DNA from: Brevibacterium sp. 239c
Lineage (GTDB): Bacteria; Actinomycetota; Actinomycetes; Actinomycetales; Brevibacteriaceae
Assembly (NCBI RefSeq): GCF_900169365.1
Contig: NZ_FXZH01000001.1
Coordinates: 186,001 to 250,000 of the forward strand
Direction of reading: 5' to 3'
Length of the DNA: 64,000 nucleotides
The notes beneath the pieces were generated by a model. The model saw only the letters and a program-made list of their open reading frames with translations. It did no database searches and was not told where the DNA came from. The position numbers were made by a program, and so were the translations under genes. Shown here in pieces: positions 7,497 through 15,916 of the stretch. Every line of letters starts with the position of its first letter. The first letter of the stretch is position 1.

Positions 7497-9848
7497 ATGA
7501 AAAACACATCCGCAACCCACAATGAGAAGCATCGCGAAGGCAACGGAAAGGCCGACCCCGCTGGCGCAGACGTCGGCACGGGTAAAGACGACAGCGTGTC
7601 TCCTCGCTACAGCGTTCGATACGAATCCAGCGTCACCGATCTCGGGAGTGCATCTGCAGAGTACGACCAAGCTCAGCTGAAGGTTTATAAGGTCAGCTCT
7701 GGAGTCATTCTCGAACAGGTCATTCAGCACTACGGCACCGACGTTCCTGCGGGGGACGCCCCGTACACGTTCACCACGATCGCCGGTTCGGTCGATCGCT
7801 GCAAAAAGTCCTCCAACGAAGAGCACGTTCGGGATGCCGATCGGCGAACGACCGTGAGCGATCTTGCGTGGACTTCGGCACCGCCGGACGAATTCGAAAG
7901 CTACCGAGGCTGTACTGATCTCGTGATGGTCGGCGACACACCGACGACGGTGATGCACTACGACGCCGAATTTGCGCGGAGTGTCCGATCACCCGAGGTT
8001 GAACCTGAGCCCGAAATCGTCGAATCTCCAGACTTTCCCGGCTTCAAACCTGACACCGATTTCTCCAGGTGGGTTCACGACAATGTGTTCACCGAGGACA
8101 TTGTCGAGATCTCCGCGGTCTTCGGAACTTCCACGCCGCGCACCTACCGTCGCCTGACCGCGGCCATGACGGTCATTCACGGACTCCCACGATTCGCCGA
8201 CCGCGTCAGCAACGGCGAATTCACCCAAGCTCACGTGGATGCGGCCGCCGATCTATGCCAAACGGTTGCCATGCGGTTTCTGCCCAGGTTGGATGAGCAT
8301 CTCGCAGTCAGGAGGGCCGATGTGACGAGCGAGTACTTCCGCACCGCACTGCGCAAGAAGATCCAGCTCCTCGAACCAGCAGAAGACCGTGCCGAAACAG
8401 TCGCGCGTCGTCGCCGAGTAGATGTCGACACTTTCAAGGATGGAACCGCATGCATGTCGATAACGGGCCCTGCAGCTGAGGTTCATGCCAGCTTTCAGCG
8501 CATCCAAGCCATGGCACGAGCGATCCATGCAGGACAGGCCAACACTTTCAACCTGGCACCTGGTGTCGAAGTCATCGACGAGCGCACCATCAGCAACCTC
8601 ATGTTCGACATTGTCACCCGCCCACAGCCGAAACTCAGCATCAAGGTGAAACGGATCGACCCGGTGACGGGCATTCAGGGCACTTCCGAATCATCACTTC
8701 TTGACGACAGCGGGAGTCCGTTGTTTGACTACGACGGCCAAGGAGTTAGCGGGCTAACTGACTGTGTCAAAGACGCGGCAACACCACCTGCGAGTGGAAG
8801 AGCCTTCGCCCCGGGTTTGCCTCGGCAAGAAGAAGTCACAGAATATGACATTACCGTCGGCATGCCCACCGACCAGTGGTGGATGGCGAATCAAGCCGCA
8901 GTCGTGGTCACGGTTCCGTATCTGACGCTGACCGGTGTATCGGAACTGCCTGGAACAATGGCCGATGGTTCGCCAGTGCCGGCGGAGACCGCACGACGCA
9001 TTGGGGCCCGTTCGAAAACGCTGACGAGAATACTGACCGATCCAGCCACAGGCACACCAATCGACGCAAAAGCCACCACCTACAGGATTCCAAGCGATGT
9101 TCGGAAAACACTCGTCGCCAAGTGGGCGATCTGCACGGTACCTGGGTGCAACCGAAGGGCAGAGAAGTCAGAGATCGATCACATTATTCCGTTCGACCAT
9201 GACCATCCCGACCAGGGCGGACTCACTCGCTTCAGCAACTTGCATCCACTGTGCAAAAAACACCATGCGGTGAAGACTGCCCGAAGCTACTCGGTGCGGA
9301 TGCCGCAATCTGGCCTGGTCGAATACGAGTTCTCTCACGGCGTGACGGCAACAGTTGCGGCACCCGATCAGCCCGTCGACGCAGCTCAAGCCCTCGAGTT
9401 CTATGCACTGACTGAGATCGGTTTGAAAAAGTGGTGGCTCCCAACGGAAATGGTTCCTCCGCCGCCGTATATTTTGGAGCTCATGCCCGGGGAGACCACG
9501 ATTCGAAAACGTGAGGATGCGAGGCAGCGTGAACAAGAACGTGCCGACCACCGCCGACGTTTGCAGAAGGACTATGATCTGACGAAGGTCAGACGCCGAC
9601 AACTGATGGTCGATCGCATGTTGGATTGGGACAATGCAGCATTCCAACCCTGCCTGCCACCGGGGTCGAACTCTGTAACTATGAAGCGACTTCCGCGGGG
9701 CCGTCGCAGAGGTTACCCAAGCTCCAGGGCGAAGAAGAGACTAGATGGCTGGTCTTCGAAGGCCGAATACATGCGTATGAGCAGAGAGTGGCAGGCTGCG
9801 CGCGTGCAATGGGAACACGACCTCGCGAAAGACCCTCCACCATTCTGA
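7497..9848 (+). CDS. DUF222 / HNH endonuclease domain protein
   Basis: This large (783-residue) protein has the two-part layout common in actinobacteria: a central helical DUF222 region (from about residue 190 onward) and a C-terminal HNH nuclease domain at about 545-590. The HNH part shows CTVPGCNRRA, then SEIDHIIPFDHDHPDQGG and LHPLCKKHHAVKT, i.e. a zinc knuckle of two CxxC-type pairs and the catalytic DH. The first 180 residues are polar and unlike the rest, and the C-terminal 100 residues are basic. Members of this family occur in many copies per genome and are thought to be mobile or selfish nucleases, but their biological role is not established. It has its own strong promoter and a strong hairpin after the stop. 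Confidence 0.85.
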   Translation: MKNTSATHNEKHREGNGKADPAGADVGTGKDDSVSPRYSVRYESSVTDLGSASAEYDQAQLKVYKVSSGVILEQVIQHYGTDVPAGDAPYTFTTIAGSVDRCKKSSNEEHVRDADRRTTVSDLAWTSAPPDEFESYRGCTDLVMVGDTPTTVMHYDAEFARSVRSPEVEPEPEIVESPDFPGFKPDTDFSRWVHDNVFTEDIVEISAVFGTSTPRTYRRLTAAMTVIHGLPRFADRVSNGEFTQAHVDAAADLCQTVAMRFLPRLDEHLAVRRADVTSEYFRTALRKKIQLLEPAEDRAETVARRRRVDVDTFKDGTACMSITGPAAEVHASFQRIQAMARAIHAGQANTFNLAPGVEVIDERTISNLMFDIVTRPQPKLSIKVKRIDPVTGIQGTSESSLLDDSGSPLFDYDGQGVSGLTDCVKDAATPPASGRAFAPGLPRQEEVTEYDITVGMPTDQWWMANQAAVVVTVPYLTLTGVSELPGTMADGSPVPAETARRIGARSKTLTRILTDPATGTPIDAKATTYRIPSDVRKTLVAKWAICTVPGCNRRAEKSEIDHIIPFDHDHPDQGGLTRFSNLHPLCKKHHAVKTARSYSVRMPQSGLVEYEFSHGVTATVAAPDQPVDAAQALEFYALTEIGLKKWWLPTEMVPPPPYILELMPGETTIRKREDARQREQERADHRRRLQKDYDLTKVRRRQLMVDRMLDWDNAAFQPCLPPGSNSVTMKRLPRGRRRGYPSSRAKKRLDGWSSKAEYMRMSREWQAARVQWEHDLAKDPPPF

Positions 9849-9875
9849 ACGTCACTGATTCGGACTGACTGGCTG

Positions 9876-9915
9876 GCAGAAGCCAGGGACCACCTCGGCG
9901 GTCTCTGGCTTCTGC
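9876..9915 (+). terminator. Long hairpin after the HNH gene, with CACCTCGGCG in the loop
   Basis: GCAGAAGCCAGGGACC pairs with GGTCTCTGGCTTCTGC over 16 bp with a single G-T wobble; the 8-nt loop lies within the 10-mer CACCTCGGCG (9891-9900). It begins 28 bp after the HNH stop and most likely ends its transcript. There is no long T-run after it. Confidence 0.7.
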
Positions 9916-10060
9916 TGTGTCATTGGACGAATAGAAATAGGACCGGCTCGGAACTCTCACGGGACGCATAGCCGTGTTTGCTAGTGTCGCACTGACAAAG
10001 TGTGCCAGGTGATTCGACCTATCGGGTCGGCTCGCGGCCGCAGAAGGAGAACCGGAATTC

Positions 10061-11536
10061 GTGCTGCTCAGTAAGCTGTTCGACAGATTCCTGCCACCGG
10101 ACCGCAGATTCAACCCTGAGGCGCTGGCCTGGGTGGCGGTGATCTTCACTGCTATCGTGATGCTCGCCGTCGAGTCCTCAATCGCGGTCGGGGTCCATGA
10201 AGCCCCCGTTGCGCTGGCATTCATCGTCACCGTGATCCACGCGGGGTCGATGCCGCTGTCGATGTTGCGCCCACTCTTCGGTGCGATCCTCTCGGTCATC
10301 GCGTGCGGTGTCCTGCCGTTGCTCGGCCCTTACCTTTCGGGTGCTCCCTGGCCATGGATGGTCCCGATGATGATCACGCAGATCCTCATCATCCTCATCG
10401 TCGGACTCCGCGCCCATTGGGGTGTGGCGTTGGCCGCGCTGCTGGCGAGCATCGCGATCTCTGCTGCGGCCGCCGTCTTCGGCCATATTCAGTACCCCGA
10501 AAGCGGGTCGGATTCCTCGATCGTCAATATCGTGGTGTTCTCCTGCATCGCGGGTGGATTCTATGTGGCCGCAGTCATCGTTCAGCAGTGGCATCTGATC
10601 CGGTCACAGCTGTTGCAGGAACAGGAGAACACCGCCGAGGAGCATTCGAAGCGTGTCGTGGTCGAGGAGAAGACGCGGATTGCCCGCGAACTGCACGATA
10701 TCGTCGCCCACAGCATGTCGATTATCAACATCCAGGCTTCGAGTGCACCATTCCGCCACCCCAGCATCGATTCGGACGTGGTGAAGGAGTTCGAGGACAT
10801 CTCCGTGTCTGCACGCCATGCTCTCACCGAGATGCGCGGACTGTTGGGCGTGCTGCGCAATGACGATGCGGGCCAACAGCTTGCCCCGCAGCCGAAGTTC
10901 TCTGAGGTGGAAGGCCTGGTGAACAAGGCGCAGCAGGCCGGTGTCAACGTCACTATGGAACGCAGCGGGGGACCGCTTGATCGCAGCTTGCGCGACAGCA
11001 CCGGGCTTGCCGGGTACCGCATCGTTCAGGAAGCGCTGAGCAACGCCATCCGTCACGCCACCGATTCCCACATTCACATCATGATCGACAGCGGCGGCAC
11101 CGCACTGTGGATCAACGTCGTCAACACTGCCGGGAACGGCACTTCGGAGGTGACGAAGAACGAGCTCCACCGTCATCAGGGACTGATCGGGATGCGAGAA
11201 CGCGCCGCCTCGGTCGGAGGCGAGCTGCGAACCGGTTGGAACCGCGATGGCGGTTTCGAAGTCGAAGCGGTGCTGCCGTTGGCTGTGGCCGATTCGCGCA
11301 AAGATAACTCAGCTAAAAACGACTCGGGAAAGGGCACGTCGCTTAAGACTGACTCAGATAAGACGGGCTCAGACAAGACGGGCTCACACACAAATGCGGG
11401 TGCGGACAGCAGAAACGCAGGTGCAGACACCTCAGACACAGGTGCAGACACCTCAGACACAGGTGCAGACAGCACGGGCACCGGCATAGACGAGGCATCA
11501 GTTCAATCGCAGGGCGACGAGAGGAGCAACGCGTGA
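10061..11536 (+). CDS. DesK/NarX-class sensor histidine kinase
   Basis: The 491-residue membrane kinase has about five hydrophobic spans in residues 25-190, then a HisKA_3 dimerisation helix with ARELHDIVAHSMS (phosphorylated His near residue 212), then a HATPase domain with QEALSNAIRHA and HQGLIGMRERA. GTG at 10061 follows AGAAGGAGAACC. It overlaps its response regulator by 4 bp. The position beside a fatty acid desaturase and the multi-span sensor recall DesK, which senses membrane order; this role is inference. The last 75 or so residues are a Ser/Thr/Asp/Gly-rich tail encoded by short DNA repeats and are not part of the kinase fold. Confidence 0.88.
   Translation: MLLSKLFDRFLPPDRRFNPEALAWVAVIFTAIVMLAVESSIAVGVHEAPVALAFIVTVIHAGSMPLSMLRPLFGAILSVIACGVLPLLGPYLSGAPWPWMVPMMITQILIILIVGLRAHWGVALAALLASIAISAAAAVFGHIQYPESGSDSSIVNIVVFSCIAGGFYVAAVIVQQWHLIRSQLLQEQENTAEEHSKRVVVEEKTRIARELHDIVAHSMSIINIQASSAPFRHPSIDSDVVKEFEDISVSARHALTEMRGLLGVLRNDDAGQQLAPQPKFSEVEGLVNKAQQAGVNVTMERSGGPLDRSLRDSTGLAGYRIVQEALSNAIRHATDSHIHIMIDSGGTALWINVVNTAGNGTSEVTKNELHRHQGLIGMRERAASVGGELRTGWNRDGGFEVEAVLPLAVADSRKDNSAKNDSGKGTSLKTDSDKTGSDKTGSHTNAGADSRNAGADTSDTGADTSDTGADSTGTGIDEASVQSQGDERSNA
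11345..11490 (+). repeat. Short tandem repeats encoding the kinase tail
   Basis: The 3' end of the kinase gene is built from short repeats: two GACTCAGATAAGACGGG-like units near 11350-11390 and two copies of ACCTCAGACACAGGTGCAG near 11430-11470. They encode repeating DKTGS and GADTSDT blocks. Confidence 0.7.
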
Positions 11537-12300
11537 TTCGCATCGTGATTGCTGATGATCATGCAATGGTTCGAGCAGGCTTTGCCGCGCTGCTCGACGT
11601 TCACCCCGACATCGAAGTCGTGGGCCAGGCGCAGGACGGCGTCGAATGCGTCAGCCTCGTCGCCGAGCTGAAACCCGACATCGTCCTCATGGATGTGCGC
11701 ATGCCAGAACTCGACGGCATCGAAGCCACCCGGGAGATCCTCACCTCCGGGACCCGGCGGGTCGCTCGACAGAATGATCGGGTGCCTGTGGGGCCGCAGA
11801 CCGCCGATTCCCGAAGGTCGAAGTCGACATTGAGCACGATGGGTACAAGCACCATCGACGACGATGTTCCGCGCATCATCATGCTCACGACCTTCGACAT
11901 CGATGACTATGTCTTCGATGCGATCCGCGCCGGTGCCAGCGGCTTCCTCCTCAAGGATGCTCCACCCAGTGAACTCGCCGAGGCGGTGCGGGTGGTGGCA
12001 TCGGGCGACGGGTTGTTGGCCCCGAGCGTGACCCGCCGCGTCATCGAACACTTCGCCGCAGGACCTCAGGTATCAAACGCGGCCGCACTGCCGGATCTCA
12101 CCGACCGCGAACGGGAGATCCTGGTGTTGGTGGCCCGCGGTGAGACCAATACGGAAATCGCTGCCTCACTCTTCATCGCCGTACAGACCGTGAAGACCCA
12201 CATGTCGCGGATTCTCTATAAACTCGACGCTCGAGACCGCGCCCAAGCGGTCATCGCCGCTTACGAATCGGGACTCGTTGTGCCCGGCGCGCAAGTCTGA
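11533..12300 (+). CDS. NarL/DesR-family response regulator with an insert in the receiver
   Basis: This 255-residue DNA-binding regulator pairs with the kinase just upstream (GTGA overlap). The receiver has the acidic DD at residues 8-9, the phospho-acceptor Asp54 in VLMDVRMP, and the conserved Lys at 131 in GFLLKDAPP. The LuxR-type HTH near 195-240 shows LTDREREILVLVARGETNTEIA and VKTHMSRILYKL. In relatives the Lys lies near position 106, so about 25 extra residues (roughly 73-110, rich in Arg, Ser and Thr) are inserted between helix 3 and strand 4 of the receiver. The likely target is the adjacent desaturase through the palindrome at 12308-12329. Confidence 0.88.
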   Translation: MIRIVIADDHAMVRAGFAALLDVHPDIEVVGQAQDGVECVSLVAELKPDIVLMDVRMPELDGIEATREILTSGTRRVARQNDRVPVGPQTADSRRSKSTLSTMGTSTIDDDVPRIIMLTTFDIDDYVFDAIRAGASGFLLKDAPPSELAEAVRVVASGDGLLAPSVTRRVIEHFAAGPQVSNAAALPDLTDREREILVLVARGETNTEIAASLFIAVQTVKTHMSRILYKLDARDRAQAVIAAYESGLVVPGAQV

Positions 12301-12307
12301 TGACACA

Positions 12308-12329
12308 ACCCCCTACCTGGGTAGGGGGT
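12308..12329. promoter_or_regulatory. 22-bp palindrome between response regulator and desaturase
   Basis: ACCCCCTACC-TG-GGTAGGGGGT: two perfect 10-bp arms around a 2-bp centre, 8 bp after the response-regulator stop and 59 bp before the desaturase ATG. It is most simply an operator for the DesR-like regulator. It could also form a hairpin ending the kinase operon, but no T-run follows. Confidence 0.6.
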
Positions 12330-12387
12330 GAAATACGGTGCTCTGGGGTGACGCCAAAGCGATGGTCGCCCTCGTACTGTAAGTAAT

Positions 12388-13539
12388 ATGGAACCAGTAG
12401 ATGTCGTGAATAGGTCGCTGTCGACACCCACCCTTGGGAAAGAGTCAAGGGCCGAGGTGCTCGAACGAAGGCGCGCCAACCGCGGCACCGACAAACAGGA
12501 ATTCACCAGCGACTTCAGTGCGCTGATGGCCCAGGTGAAAGAGGCCGGCCTGCTGGCACGTCGCCCCGGGTGGAACACCCTGCGCTTCGTCCTCTTGGGA
12601 CTCTCCTATGTCGTCGCATTCGCGATGCTCTTCCTAATCGGCGAAAGCTGGTGGCAGATGGCCACAGCAGTCGTCTTCGGAATCCTCTTCACCCAGACCG
12701 CATATGTCGCCCACGACGCGGCACACCGTCAGATCTTCACCAATGGCAAGGTCGGCGAGTGGGTCTCCACGATCGTCGGCAACCTATTCATCGGCCTCAG
12801 CTATGGCTGGTGGCTGAAGAAGCACAACGCACTCCACCACGCCAACCCGAACAAGGCTGGCGTCGACGGTGACATCGCCCCGGGCGCCCTGATCTTCGAC
12901 CCTGAAGACGCTCACGGACTCACCGGACTTCGGAAATGGCTCGCCGCGCACCAAGGGTGGTTCTTCTTCCCTCTGCTCACACTGGCTGGTCTGCAGCTGC
13001 ACGTGAACTCGGTCAAGGCGATCATCGTGGGTCAGTCTTCGATCAAGCGCCGTTTGATCGAAGGCATCTTCATCGGAATCCGGCTCATCGGCTTCCCTCT
13101 CATCGCCATCTGGGCCGCCGGGCCCCTCATCGGCATTGTGTTCACGATCGTCCAGGTCATGGTCTTCGGTCTGCACATGGGCGGCTCGTTTGCGCCCAAC
13201 CACAAGGGGCAGCCGATCGTTCCCAAGGACGTGAAGATCGACTTCCTGCGCCGCCAGACATTGATGTCACGCAATATCTCGGGAGGGCGTCCGATGGGCT
13301 TCCTCATGGGTGGACTGAACTATCAGATCGAACACCACTTGTTCCCCAGCATGCCCAGCGTCAACCTGCACAAGGTTCAGCCGATGGTCCGCGAATACTG
13401 CGCCCAGAAGGACATCAAGTACACAGAGACGACGCTCTTCGAATCATTCGGCATCATCGTCCGCTACCTCAACCGGGCCGGACTGGGTCAGGCCGACCCC
13501 TTCGACTGCCCAGTCACAGCACAGTTCCGCTCACGCTGA
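12388..13539 (+). CDS. Membrane fatty acid desaturase
   Basis: The 383-residue integral membrane di-iron enzyme introduces a double bond into acyl chains. The three histidine boxes are complete: HDAAH at about 109-113, HNALHH at about 146-151, and QIEHH near 313-317, the last in the form NYQIEHHLFPSMP typical of the acyl-lipid/linoleoyl-type and mycobacterial DesA3-like group. Two pairs of hydrophobic spans separate the boxes. ATG at 12388 has only a weak ribosome site. It stands alone after a DesK/DesR-like pair and a strong palindrome, so it is likely the regulated output of that system, adjusting membrane fluidity. A hairpin terminator follows. Confidence 0.9.
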   Translation: MEPVDVVNRSLSTPTLGKESRAEVLERRRANRGTDKQEFTSDFSALMAQVKEAGLLARRPGWNTLRFVLLGLSYVVAFAMLFLIGESWWQMATAVVFGILFTQTAYVAHDAAHRQIFTNGKVGEWVSTIVGNLFIGLSYGWWLKKHNALHHANPNKAGVDGDIAPGALIFDPEDAHGLTGLRKWLAAHQGWFFFPLLTLAGLQLHVNSVKAIIVGQSSIKRRLIEGIFIGIRLIGFPLIAIWAAGPLIGIVFTIVQVMVFGLHMGGSFAPNHKGQPIVPKDVKIDFLRRQTLMSRNISGGRPMGFLMGGLNYQIEHHLFPSMPSVNLHKVQPMVREYCAQKDIKYTETTLFESFGIIVRYLNRAGLGQADPFDCPVTAQFRSR

Positions 13540-13593
13540 TTCCACGCTAGGTCAGTCACAGCGAACGAACCGACCAGCGGATCCTACAGGCGT

Positions 13594-13626
13594 ACCCCCA
13601 CTGCCCACCTCGGTGGTGGGGGTTTT
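13594..13626 (+). terminator. Rho-independent terminator after desaturase
   Basis: ACCCCCA pairs with TGGGGGT (outer stem) and CCACC with GGTGG (inner stem), followed by TTTT at 13623-13626. The tip holds CCACCTCGGTGG, a one-base variant of the dispersed 10-mer seen elsewhere in the window. Confidence 0.75.
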
Positions 13627-13688
13627 CTGCCTCATACATGAGACTCAAGTACGCGGGTCCGGTCAGATGGTCAGGTCAGGTGGTCGTG

Positions 13689-14516
13689 TCAGGTCAGGTG
13701 GTCGTGAACTCCTGAGACCCACTCGGCGTAGCGTTCGGCTGAGGTTGCCACTGCCTCTTTGGCTCCGGTTGAGATCATCTGTCCGAAGTTGCCGTACATG
13801 CGATCGAAGTCGAGGTCGGTCACCGAAGCGGCGATGGCTCTGACAGCTCGTGCCGATAGCGGCAGATAGTTGGGGAAGCTGCGCATGAACGTTACCCAGC
13901 CCGACCGGGCGACCGGTGCGATCGAGTCTCCGCTGAGCATGACACCGCGGCCGTCCTGGCCGGTCCACAGGGCCACAGCACTACCTGGGAAGTGGCCACC
14001 CGTGCGCTGCAGGCGGACTCCGGGAACGGGTTCCGCGACGTGATAGTAAAGCCAGATGTTGGGGCCCTCACGCTGGACCCAGTCGGCATCTGCACGGCAG
14101 ACGAAGATCGGGGCATCGTCGAAGGCTGCGCTCCACTCGAGCTGCAGGCCGAACATGTGGGGGTGGCTGGCTGCGATAGCCTGAACGCCGCCGAGGTCTG
14201 CTACTGCGGCGATGACGTCTTCGTCGATATATGGCGGGACGTCGAAGAGGACATTGCCGTGCTCGGACTGCGTCAGATAGCACGTCTGCCCGATGCCCAG
14301 TTTCGGTTCCACGCGCAGAGCGTAGAGACCGGGTTCTCGCTCGACGATGGAGACGCTGTGGTATTCGGATACTAATTCTTCTCGCGTCGTCCAGTCCTGA
14401 CCAGCCGAGGGCAGCCACTGGCGCTCATCTGCACAGATCGGACACACGTCCGGGGGAGGCGTGCACGTCTCGACACCGCACGTACGGCAGATTGTCACGT
14501 TCGTCAGTGCTGTCAT
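13689..14516 (-). CDS. Metallo-beta-lactamase-fold protein with N-terminal zinc knuckle
   Basis: The 275-residue soluble protein has an N-terminal rubredoxin-like segment with CRTC at 10-13 and CPIC at 25-28, then an MBL-fold domain. In the MBL part the usual HxHxDH is reduced to SHPHMFG, while RTGGHFPGSAV and LSGDS retain the later metal-ligand positions, so the metal site may be partial. The exact reaction is unknown. ATG at 14516 has a strong GGAGGT ribosome site. A 14-bp hairpin lies directly against that site. The gene converges on the desaturase and is followed upstream by the YhgE/Pip-like gene on the same strand. Confidence 0.8.
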   Translation of the reverse strand: MTALTNVTICRTCGVETCTPPPDVCPICADERQWLPSAGQDWTTREELVSEYHSVSIVEREPGLYALRVEPKLGIGQTCYLTQSEHGNVLFDVPPYIDEDVIAAVADLGGVQAIAASHPHMFGLQLEWSAAFDDAPIFVCRADADWVQREGPNIWLYYHVAEPVPGVRLQRTGGHFPGSAVALWTGQDGRGVMLSGDSIAPVARSGWVTFMRSFPNYLPLSARAVRAIAASVTDLDFDRMYGNFGQMISTGAKEAVATSAERYAEWVSGVHDHLT

Positions 14517-14528
14517 CGGGGTGTACCT

Positions 14529-14559
14529 CCTGCACCCGAGGATAGTCCTCGAGTGCAGG
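14529..14559 (-). promoter_or_regulatory. Hairpin abutting the ribosome site of the MBL-fold gene
   Basis: CCTGCAC-C-CGAGGA, a TAG loop and TCCTCG-A-GTGCAGG form a 14-position stem with one mismatch. In the minus-strand mRNA its 3' arm ends in GGTGCAGG and runs into the AGGAGGT ribosome site at 14525-14531. It may end the upstream YhgE-like transcript or limit translation of the MBL gene. There is no T-run. Confidence 0.55.
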
Positions 14560-14645
14560 TGGGGCCAGGTACCCGATGATTGGTGTGGCGCGACCTGCCT
14601 TCATCGGCTTCTCACCGCTGGAGGAGTTCTGGCAGATCAGGCAGC

Positions 14646-15854
14646 TCAGCTCACGGCAACGCGCTTCCTCGAATGAGCCTTGAGGTGACCGACGAGAATG
14701 AGGACGATGCCTAAGACGAACCATCCGATGAGCACCCACCACTGCATCGCCATGGGTGCGTCCGGGAAGTAGGAGAGGTCGCGCAACAGCGTGCCCGAGG
14801 CGCCCGGGACCAGGAACTGTCCGATGTCGCCCCAAGCCCCTGCGAGGAACTCCTTCGGTGCCTGGAGAGAAGCGATCGGGTTGCCGATGAACATCGTGAG
14901 CACAGCGCCGATCGCAATGCCGCCGGGGCCTATCAGCGAGACGAAGCCGTTGATGAGTGCCGCTGTCGCCGCTACAGCAAGGCCGGCCGCCAGCATGTTG
15001 AGCCCGAAATTGCCCTGCAGAATGCCGAACCACGACTGCAGGACGAGAGTCAGTGCGAGTCCGCCGATTGCGCCGTAGGCCACCACCGCGACGGCCCGCA
15101 TGCGGCGGGAGTGGACGATCATGCTGGTCAGCACACCGCCGACAATTCCACCGATGGTCAGGGGCAGGCCGGCGATCGCGAGACCAGCACCGGTGGAGTC
15201 GTTGTCGTTGAGCGGCACGACGTCGGTGACCATGACCTGAGGTACCTCCATCGCCGGGGCGGCTGGGGCCTGTGCCTGATCACCTGGGTTTCCCTGTGGT
15301 CCGCCAGGACCTTGAGACGCAGCCATTGCCTTCTGCATCTTCTTCATTCCATCGTGCATGCCGGAGATCGCCTGCTTGTCGATCTTCTGCTGCATCTGGG
15401 TGGCGATCCCATTGAGCTGCTGGGCCACCGGTGGGGAGGCCGCGGTCGAAGTGAGAATCTCGGGTTCGTCGCCTAAGACGAATGCCCCGTAGACCTCACG
15501 CTCTCGGATGAGCTGCTGCGCCTCGGCGCGAGAATCGACCTTCTTGAGATCGAGCATGCCATCGGGCGCGTTGGACACGACCTGATCAATCTGCTCCTGA
15601 TCGCCGACGGCGGCAATCGGCAGATCTTTGGGTTCAGACGTGACCGTCGGCCAGCTGAACGCCAGCAGAATGATGGTGACGATGGCAGCAGCGAAGACAG
15701 CGGCGAGCAGAGCCTGCTTGATGCTGGGCTTGGGTGCCCTCTCATTGGCAGCGGCCGCTTCCTTATCGGTTTCGGCGGCGGCCTTGTTGGCCGTGCTCTC
15801 GGTGTCGTGGCCTTTCCCGGCGCCGTCCGAGGTGCTGAGGATTCTCGTCTGCAT
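14646..15854 (-). CDS. YhgE/Pip-like ABC-2-type membrane protein
   Basis: The 402-residue membrane protein starts with a charged, Ala/Glu/Lys-rich cytosolic segment, then a first span near residues 50-72, a large extracytoplasmic domain (about 75-215, with DLPIAAVGDQEQIDQVV and VYGAFVLGD), and a C-terminal block of five or six spans. This is the layout of YhgE/Pip and ABC-2 permease-like proteins, often paired with TetR regulators. The external part has a Gly/Pro/Gln-rich stretch near 180-200. It is transcribed divergently from the TetR gene at 15944 across two operator-like palindromes. The transported substance, if any, is unknown. Confidence 0.78.
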   Translation of the reverse strand: MQTRILSTSDGAGKGHDTESTANKAAAETDKEAAAANERAPKPSIKQALLAAVFAAAIVTIILLAFSWPTVTSEPKDLPIAAVGDQEQIDQVVSNAPDGMLDLKKVDSRAEAQQLIREREVYGAFVLGDEPEILTSTAASPPVAQQLNGIATQMQQKIDKQAISGMHDGMKKMQKAMAASQGPGGPQGNPGDQAQAPAAPAMEVPQVMVTDVVPLNDNDSTGAGLAIAGLPLTIGGIVGGVLTSMIVHSRRMRAVAVVAYGAIGGLALTLVLQSWFGILQGNFGLNMLAAGLAVAATAALINGFVSLIGPGGIAIGAVLTMFIGNPIASLQAPKEFLAGAWGDIGQFLVPGASGTLLRDLSYFPDAPMAMQWWVLIGWFVLGIVLILVGHLKAHSRKRVAVS

Positions 15855-15872
15855 GCCTGTCCAATCATTGAA

Positions 15873-15886
15873 AACGAATACTCGTT
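15873..15886. promoter_or_regulatory. Candidate TetR operator 1
   Basis: AACGA-ATAC-TCGTT in the 89-bp divergent gap between the YhgE-like gene and its TetR. It shares the half-site AACGAATR with the second palindrome 31 bp downstream. Confidence 0.5.
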
Positions 15887-15916
15887 CTTTTTACTCCTGC
15901 GGGTACGATATATCAA

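Noticed and set aside
7497..9848. HNH gene as part of a group II intron or restriction-modification system
   Set aside because: No reverse transcriptase, no methyltransferase or intron boundary was seen; the DUF222 layout fits the actinobacterial family better.
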